From Tillandsia leiboldiana (taxonomy: Eukaryota; Streptophyta; Magnoliopsida; Poales; Bromeliaceae), in NCBI GenBank assembly GCA_029204045.2, contig CM055076.1:17940715-18004714 (forward strand): DNA of 64,000 nucleotides, written 5' to 3'. Shown piece after piece: positions 57,021 through 64,000 of this stretch. The translations under genes were made by a program, and so were the position numbers. The first letter of the stretch is position 1. Every line of letters starts with the position of its first letter. The notes beneath the pieces are model-generated. The model searched no databases. It had not been told where the DNA came from and saw only the letters and a program-made list of their open reading frames with translations.

Positions 57021-57992
57021 CGGGCCCTTCATGGAAGTCGATTGGTTTACTCTAGATCACGGGTTGGGCATTAGCGGATTGAGTCGTGGAGGGTTCTCCG
57101 ACTTAGCTATGGTTATTTGGGCATTTCCTGATTGAGTCGTGGAGGGTTCTCCGACTGAGTTATGGTTATTTGGGTATTCGAGTTTCCGATCTGTTTGACC
57201 TGATGAGACTGCTTTGCATGATATTGTGATATTCCGATTGGACCGGGTTGGAGTACCTGGCGATCAGATTGAGCTTTGGACCGGGTTGGAGTACCGGTAG
57301 AACCCTAGTTGATACACTAGGGGGCGCAGGCTTGACTGGACCAGTATTGGCAGTCAGTGAGATTTGGGTTGATGTTAGCTCCTCGTGAGCGAGTGGATGC
57401 ATTGCATGTTCTTAGTTGAATTTTTCCTTTGAGCATGATACTTGAGGCATATTAGTTGTAGTTCCATTTCAGCTTTCATATTATCTATCTGCATACCTTT
57501 TGTTTTGCCTCCGGTAGACTTAGTTGGCATACCGTGGATATTGGTGGCGGTACCCACTGGGAACTACCTATTGCAGTAGTTCTCACAACCGTTCGGTTTC
57601 CGGTGGTTGCCGTTGTTCCGGCTTCAGTTCGTGCGGAGACAGCTGATCTAGGTAAGGACGTGGCAGAGTAGCTCCTTACCCATTTATTTTGAGAGTCAGA
57701 GGTAGAGGTACCCTGTATATTTTGAGATTCCATTTTTGTACTGGACAGTCTGAGAGATCTGTATTTGTATTTATTTACATAGCGGGAGAGACTGTGTATT
57801 GTGGATTTATTTATATTCAGATGTTCAGTGCTTGATTCTGTAGCTACTAGTTTTATTTCAGCTCTGATACAAGTTTTAGCTATAGATCTGACTTGCAGGG
57901 TAGACGCTTCGTCTGTGCGGGGATTCCCGTACAGATGGCGGATCTGTTGGCGAGCCCGGGTCGCAGTTTCGACCCCGGGGCGTGACAAGAAA

Positions 57993-60030
57993 CATTAGTT
58001 TACTAAAATCATGTGTATCCAAAAGTATTTATGGGTTCAAGGTCCTACTATCATAAAGTGGCAATGAACTAATCAGAGGAAAAAAGCCAACAAACCGGGA
58101 TTACCGTCATCTCAGACGGCTCCCGACACTAGCACCAAACTAACCTCTACGACCTGACTCCACTCGCCCCCCTGGCATGAGCGCAACATGCGTCCTACAC
58201 TTTCCCGACCACTTGGCACACTACTGGGGCAAGAGGAAAACTTTAAGTCCAGGGTAATAAACTTGCAATGTGTACGAAGACTAAAGCATAAAAGAACCTA
58301 GCCCAAGTGAGGGTTTTCTACAAGTCTGGTTATACATGCAAATATATGACGGGGTGCTAGTCAAGGTTCCACAATTAAACACACAACATAACCGATGCTC
58401 AAAATGCTAACTCTAGCATGCATCATCTTAACCAACAATTTAATCACTGATACTATCATGCGTTCATCATACATCGATAAATAATCCCCAACTACATCAT
58501 GCAGATAACTCGGCCAACAATTAAGTCACTAACTCTACCTTGCATACATCTCAATCAACATATAACACCTATCTATCATGCATGTCCACTACCAGATAGA
58601 ATTAGAAAACAGTCCGTCGATTTAGAGGAAAATCCAACCCACCTGAAAAGCGACGATCCATGGACTAATCGAGCCGAAACTTCGCGTGCACGTTCCTTAG
58701 CCTCTTAAGATTCCAACGCAATGAAAATCATCCAAAAACACCTCCCGGATAATCGGCGGTGATCAAATCATCAAATGCTGCCCAAACAATCCAACGCAAA
58801 ACAGCGCGCGCGTAAATAGAATGTAGAAGTCAAACCGAGCATAATTTCTGTCCGGAACCAAAAGGAATAATGCTCACCGCGATCGTGATGAAAAACTCCA
58901 ACCTTTACTTTCCCTACGAAACTCCAAATTCTCCGTGAAAACTGTAACACAAGCCGAACGCCGCAAAAGTTACAATCACAAGACTCCTGCATTTGCTATT
59001 TGCACAACAGTCCCAAAAACCGGAATTGTTCACCTGCGAAGATTGCCTAAAAAATTCCAAGAAAAATACGGCTGCATTCCTCTCGAAGCGTACATGCGAA
59101 TCGAGTCCTTAAACTCCCAATTCTGCCAACCGAGGGCCGAGAAAATGCAAGAATGCTTCTCCACTGTCCAGAAAAACGCCGCAGAAAAGGGGTCTTAAGA
59201 AACTCTGAAATACCCCATAAAAGCCCAAAATGGTGAGGAATGGTAAATACCAAAATCGAAGGCCTACCTCTCGTGAAAACGCAGAACCAAAAATCGGCCA
59301 AAAACTTTAAGGGATCAGCCCGGGGGAGTCCACGGACGAAACGTCGACGGGGAGGGCCACAATCGAAGAAGCGTCGAAGTGTACCGAGTTGGAGAAGAAG
59401 TCGATGTTGCGGCCTCATAAAATGCCCAAGATCCTTCAAAGTGGGGTGGACTTAGTGAAGAATGCCTCAGCCAAAGAGGGCCCCAAGAAGTTGCCAAAAT
59501 AAATACGAAAATGGGCAGAGAAAGGCCTATTTATAGGCAAAAACCAAAAATGGACCAAAATCGGGCTTTGGGGTACAATTTTGGGCGCCCAAAATTTTCG
59601 GGCCTTGAATCCGACATGTGTCGCGGATCCGCGCAGCGCCCAAATTAATCCTGGCATGCCGCGTGTTCCGCCCCGCACGGCAGCGGGGCGTCGGCCAACC
59701 GCGCCGCGCCACGTGGCGGGCGTGCCTGCCACGCCACCTGTCCCGCCTGCCACGCCACCCACTCACACAGCTCCCGCTCAATCCCTACCTGCCACATCAC
59801 CCGCGCTGCGGTCCGCTGCGCCCGGTGCACGCGCCCTGGGCTGTGGACCGGCCTACTTCCGAAATGGGCCCACTAAGCCCAATTATCCTATTTTTGATCG
59901 TTTTCGCGTTATGAGTCCGTTTTTCGCGTCCGTTTGACGCGTTACGCTCTCGATACACCAATAATAGGTGTTTTCTCGCCGCGGACCACGTGGTCAAGTA
60001 ACACATGGATTTTGGGTCTCCAAAGTTGTA
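57993..60030 (-). mobile_element. Family A-like LTR, reverse, ends not found
   Basis: The minus strand has a GC-rich U3 (to about 59600), the perfect palindrome AATTTTGGGCGCCCAAAATT (59577-59596), TATAAATA (59528-59535) and a leader similar to 38760-38800. One CCAAC-N9-CCACG site lies at 59695-59713. Neither terminal TG nor CA can be fixed, and the left part (57993-58600) matches the other A LTRs poorly. Confidence 0.65.
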
Positions 60031-60198
60031 CTATGCGATCTCCCTACTCGAGTTTCCTAAGCTCCTCTTCGAGTTTCTGCCTGGTGAAGTCCGGGAAGAA
60101 GGCCCCGAACAACTTGCTACGAAACTTGGTCCATGGAAGAAGATGGGCCCATGGCGGGCCAACTGGTCAGACTCTCCTACTAGTAATCAGAGCACAAC
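60031..60198. other. Unassigned segment with short open frame
   Basis: The forward frame reads YYAISLLEFPKLLFEFLPG and EQLATKLGPWKKMGPW. It matches nothing else in the window. The last 30 bp (CCTACTAGTAATCAGAGCACAA) match reverse B/R LTR sequence such as 15585. No function assigned. Confidence 0.4.
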
Positions 60199-63100
60199 TG
60201 TGGTGACCCGGATCTTTGCAGGGCTTCTACAGTATGACCAGCAGCTTCTGGAAGCCTACGTGGCATGTCGGCGGTGTTCGTGCGCCAATTTGGACACAAG
60301 TGATGGACTCGGGGCTTAAAATGGATCACGTGGGTAATCGGGGGACCCCGTCGGATGTTTAGAGGAGTTTACGTGCAGAATGGATGTCAAATTTAGGCTC
60401 AGCGCGAAATTCGGATTTAAAATACCTTTTCGGAAGCCTCCGGTAATTTATAGGATTGGAATTTGGCAAAATGGACGCCGGATTTGGAATCAGCGCGCGA
60501 AAACGGTCAAGATGGGCTATTTACTTGTATTCTTCGGAGCTTGCTACAGTAATTTTTACTGTTCACTGCCGGAACAGTGTTCCCGGAATCGCCGGCGGCG
60601 GGCAGCGGCGGCGGGCAGCGGCGGCAGCGGCGGCGCGGGCCGCGGCCGCGGGCAGGCGCACAGGGCCGCGGGCAGGCGCACAGGGGCGCGGGCAGGTGCG
60701 CGGTCCACGCGGCAGGCGTGCACCGGAGGGAGGACACGTGGCAGCTTCCCATTGGACAGCTCACAGGTCGCGGTCTACGGAGCGGCGCGGGTTCATGGTG
60801 CACCGGGCTTGGACACGTGGCAGAGTTTTATTGGTTCGGTGCATAGGGTCTCGTGCACCGGGTGCAGCAGGCAGGGACTTGGACACGTGGCACCTCCCCA
60901 TTGGTCGGGTTACTGTGCGGGGCAGGTGGGCAGGTGGCGCGACGTGCGCGGGGCAGGCGCGGTCGGCGCCACGTGGCGCAACCGCATTGGCCAGTTTTGC
61001 TGTGCAGTGTTCGGCGGCGACGTGGCGTGCGATGATTGGTGGATTTTGGTGTTTCCTGTTCTGTGGGACACAGAGGTAATTTCCCGAATTGATTTTTCTG
61101 GTTTTGGCTCTTTGATGCAATCCGAGGGACCTTGGGAGGGAGATTTCGACCCCTTCGAGCCCTCTGCTCGAAGGGGGATGAGAAGGAGAAATCTTCTCCA
61201 TGAAGAGGAGCTTGCACCTACCAAGTTTCGGATTTTTCGGCGGCACGGATTTCGAGATTTCTATTTTACCGGCGCGGCGCGACGTTTCTTCTTCGGTGTC
61301 CTTCTACGTCGCATTTCGGTGTACGAGCTCCCCCGGCTTACCCCGAGCTCCTTTTTCTGTGATTTTTGCACCGTTTGCTTCAAGACAGGTAGGGCTTCAA
61401 CTATCATGTTTTGAGCTCCTCCTAATTCCGAGCTTTTCTTGGAGTTTTTCGAGCTTCTCTTTGACCCATTTTCTTTTGCGGAGTATTTGGACAGCACCAT
61501 GGTATTTCGGCGATATCTCCGCAACCGGTCATCGGATTGAGACGTTCCAAAAGGCGTTTTTCATCTACACATCACGAGGAACATGCTCGTATTTTTATTA
61601 GATTTTTCTGAGTTTTTATTGGAGGTGAAAATCCTTTTTCCCTGTAAACAGTGCTACAGTTTTTGGTACAGAATTCTTTTGAGTGGTGCACCTTGCCGAT
61701 TTTGTATCTTGGCCTACAGGTGTCTGATTTTGGCGTGCGAGTACTCGTTTCGACCGGCTCGACGCGACGAACGCAGCGGTTATTTTCTCAGATTTTTCTG
61801 AGTTCATTTCGCAGGTGAAAACAGTGCATTTTTGGGACTGATTTGGGACATCGGGTAATTTGGATTATTGTGTGTAATTTGGGCACCCCTGTGTACATTT
61901 TTGCAGTTATCGCGGCAGGTGATCTTTTGTTGTGTGAGGACACTTTCGAGACGTGGATTGCGCTTTTCCAGGTGGGTGGTTGTTATATCCCTCTTTTCTG
62001 ATGTACCCACTAGGAATATTAGAGAGATCCTCTCTGTTGGACATACTGAATGGTCACCTAATGGACATGCATGCTTAACTAAAATAATTATGAGCCTATC
62101 CTGTGGAAAACACTGTAGAGGAACTTGTTAGTGGTTGGAACTTGTACATGCTTACATGGACGTCATATTGGCATTTAACTGTGCATGGGGGAGGTATTTT
62201 CATGTTGGGATATTATGAAACGCCTTGCGGGAGGGTTCCACTTGAGGATCTTCTGGACAGGCAGGGGTGGATGGTTTATGTGAGGGTGATTAGCAGATTA
62301 TAGGCATGTGCAGTTGGATTATGATTTAGCATGATGATTATACCCAGGTGGAACTATTAATTGATACACATGTGGAACCACTATTCGTCACTCACCCTTC
62401 TATCTTTCATGAGGAGATAGGCTTGCTTTTATGGATATCTAGTCAGACCATTTCTTATCGCTACACTATGTGTTGGGACTTGATTTAGGAGAAACCCTAT
62501 TGTTTCTTCTCCCCCTATTCCTTAGGCAGGCGGCTATTTGTTGCTCGGGTTTGAGCAGGGATTGACATGCCAGGATTTTAGCTTCTGGGGTATTGCGGCT
62601 ACCGCGGATAGTAGGCGGTTGACCGGATGTCGGATGTGGGACATGATTGTGATTATGGGTGTTGTTGTGAATCCCTTGCTTTGGATTACCTGCTAGGCAT
62701 TTGAGTAACTTCTATGATTAAAAGGCTAAATGCACTTTAAAAGTGACAATGGCAGGCTTAGTTGAGATTAAAACGGATATTGTTAAAACTTGCTCGAATG
62801 GGGGTTATGATTGTAGAGGAGTAACATCACGTTTAAAAGATAAGGCTAATTAATAATTTGTGGGCTTTGGGTATGTGACATAGGCAGGCACAGGCTATCT
62901 CATATTTACCATTCTCATACTATTGTCTCCATGCTCTAACATTATAAAGGATATCGACACCTGTTTTATTTTATATCATCTTGGGACATTTGCATGCTTG
63001 TATGGTCACCTAGATAGGCCACCTTTTTCTGCTACACTATCATGCTGGAATTGACATAGGAGAAACCTTTTTATTATTCTTTTCTCCTTTCATTTGAGGC

Positions 63101-64000
63101 TCTGGGTATTTGCAGCTCGTGCGCGAGCAGGGGGTTTGGGATAGTGTAGTCAGGTTCTTGGGTTTTGGGACATGCTGGGCTTTATGGTAGGGTATTGCGG
63201 CAACCACGAACTTTGGGTGGTTGACCGGGTTTTACTATTGCATTATATTGGGAGAGGGGGATCGGGCTATCTTTTGTGGAGGGTTTTTCCCACTTGATCT
63301 GAGTCACGATCCAGTCCTGCTACATCAGGTTACTTGTGGTTACTTACTTTACTCGTGTGGGTCGCTCCCCTCGAGTGCCACTCCGGAGTGTGCGACTGGA
63401 CGGATCGATGCCAGTCTGTTACTTACTTGTGTGTGCGATCGGACGGTTCGATGCCGATCTGTTACTTACTTTGGGATGCGACCGTACCGGTCCGAAGTCG
63501 GTCTGTATCCCGCGATTGAGATCTGGAGTTCGACAGCAGAGCAGGCAGTACCAGTGATTACTGGTCTATCGATTGGGTTTTTTTCAGGCAGGCATTTATA
63601 TTCTGATGCATACATTCAGCTATTCTTTTAGCTCAGTATTTAGAGGCATACTTGTGGTAGCTTTTCATCAGTAGTCATACCCATTGCATACCACCTTTAT
63701 TTCTTTTGCCTCTGGTAGACCTAGTGGGCGTGTCAGAGTTTGAGGTTTTACCCACTAGGGGAGGCTACTGGTTTACTAGTAGTTCTCACCCCCATTCTTC
63801 TTTCCTCTTTTGCTTCTCCCTTGTTTTGCAGTGTCTTCTGCGGGTGCTACTGGGCTTACAGTGGCGGGTCGAGGAGAGAGGACGGCTGTGTAGATAGATC
63901 TCGAGACAGGATGAGCGTGTTAGCTGGACTATTGGTGTACCCATGTTTTCTCAGACGGTTATACCTTTACTTTTGGGACTGGCTTTTGCCAGCAGGTTGT
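60199..64000 (+). mobile_element. Family A LTR, cut by window end
   Basis: It starts TGTGGTGACCCGGATC and follows family A through a GC-rich U3 (60580-61040), a leader with two stem-loop copies (62599 and 63199) and the block before U5. The window ends before the terminus, so it is at least 3.8 kb. No TATAAA box or GGGCGCCC palindrome is visible where the family has them, so the core promoter may be deleted. A 344-codon open frame (60380-61414) is composition-driven. Confidence 0.85.
60737..61039 (+). promoter_or_regulatory. ERSE-I array, five exact sites
   Basis: CGTGG-N9-ATTGG occurs exactly at 60737-60755, 60816-60834, 60886-60904, 60972-60990 and 61021-61039. Four are within CACGTGG and the last within GACGTGG. 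Flanking bases differ, so the sites are not one recent duplication. Confidence 0.75.

Larger units (their letters stand above)
55167..57987 (+). mobile_element. Family D solo LTR, 2821 bp
   Basis: It runs TGTAGAGTACCGGGG...CCCCGGGGCGTGACA, with AGAAA at 55162-55166 and 57988-57992 and no internal sequence. It is homologous to the reverse LTR at 5701-8639. U3 holds the palindrome pairs, TATAAG lies at 55741, the leader is AG-rich, and U5 has two 120-bp units. Confidence 0.95.

Noticed and set aside
5701..57987. Inverted TGTCACGCC...GGCGTGACA ends suggesting a DNA transposon with terminal inverted repeats
   Set aside because: They are ends of separate LTRs in opposite orientation, each with its own 5-bp target duplication or internal retroelement order.
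60380..61414. 344-codon open frame
   Set aside because: It overlaps the U3 promoter array of a family A LTR, has repetitive Gly/Ala/Arg content and is not conserved in other copies.
1..64000. Host protein-coding, rRNA or endogenous pararetrovirus genes
   Set aside because: All recognisable domains are gag, protease, RT, RNase H, integrase or chromodomain in Ty3/Gypsy order; no movement protein, coat protein or host exon was identified.

Overview
The window is plant nuclear DNA made almost entirely of nested long terminal repeat (LTR) retrotransposons. No host gene, rRNA or tRNA gene was recognised. Plant origin is inferred from initiator-Met tRNA primer-binding sites, Ty3/Gypsy order gag-PR-RT-RNase H-integrase, an integrase C-terminal chromodomain (chromovirus, Tekay/Del-like), 5-bp target-site duplications (TSDs) and TG...CA LTR ends. 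I cannot name the species.

Working LTR families, all ending in GGGGCGTGACA or a close variant: A (2.9 to at least 3.8 kb; begins TGTGAGGACC, TGTAGCAGCC or TGTGGTGACC), B (2.35-2.54 kb; TGTAGTACAC or TGTGGTACAC), C (degenerate), D (2.8-2.9 kb; TGTAGAGTACCGG) and D2 (3.9 kb; TGTAGAATACCGG).

Layout. 1-1819: end of an A LTR lying in a reverse A-like LTR (to 4167), itself inside a B-type pol remnant (4168-5700). 5701-10511: reverse D element without its 5' end. 10512-12939: truncated A LTR. 12940-14560: chimeric B/C LTR. 14561-15455: primer site and broken gag of element C. 15456-41005: reverse element R in C's gag (TSD CCTAC). Inside R's RNase H lies an A solo LTR (19571-31565), and inside that a complete B element (21496-30557, TSD GTTGT). 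R's 5' LTR holds an A solo LTR (37226-40945, TSD GTATC). 41011-47348: rest of C, its 3' LTR split by a D2 solo LTR (43381-47282, TSD CATGC). 47349-54848: LTR fragments in both orientations, including a B/D2/B chimera. 55167-57987: D solo LTR (TSD AGAAA). 57993-60030: reverse A-like LTR. 60199-64000: A LTR cut by the window end.

No coding region is intact. The B element has LTRs differing at only three sites I found, yet its coding region is full of lesions, so it was probably mobilised in trans by relatives. The strongest unexplained structure is in LTR promoters. Family A U3 regions carry arrays matching CCAAT-N9-CCACG, the ER-stress response element ERSE-I. Family D U3 regions carry four pairs of GTACCGGTAC-type palindromes with starts exactly 20 bp apart, and family B has a similar layout with a different palindrome.
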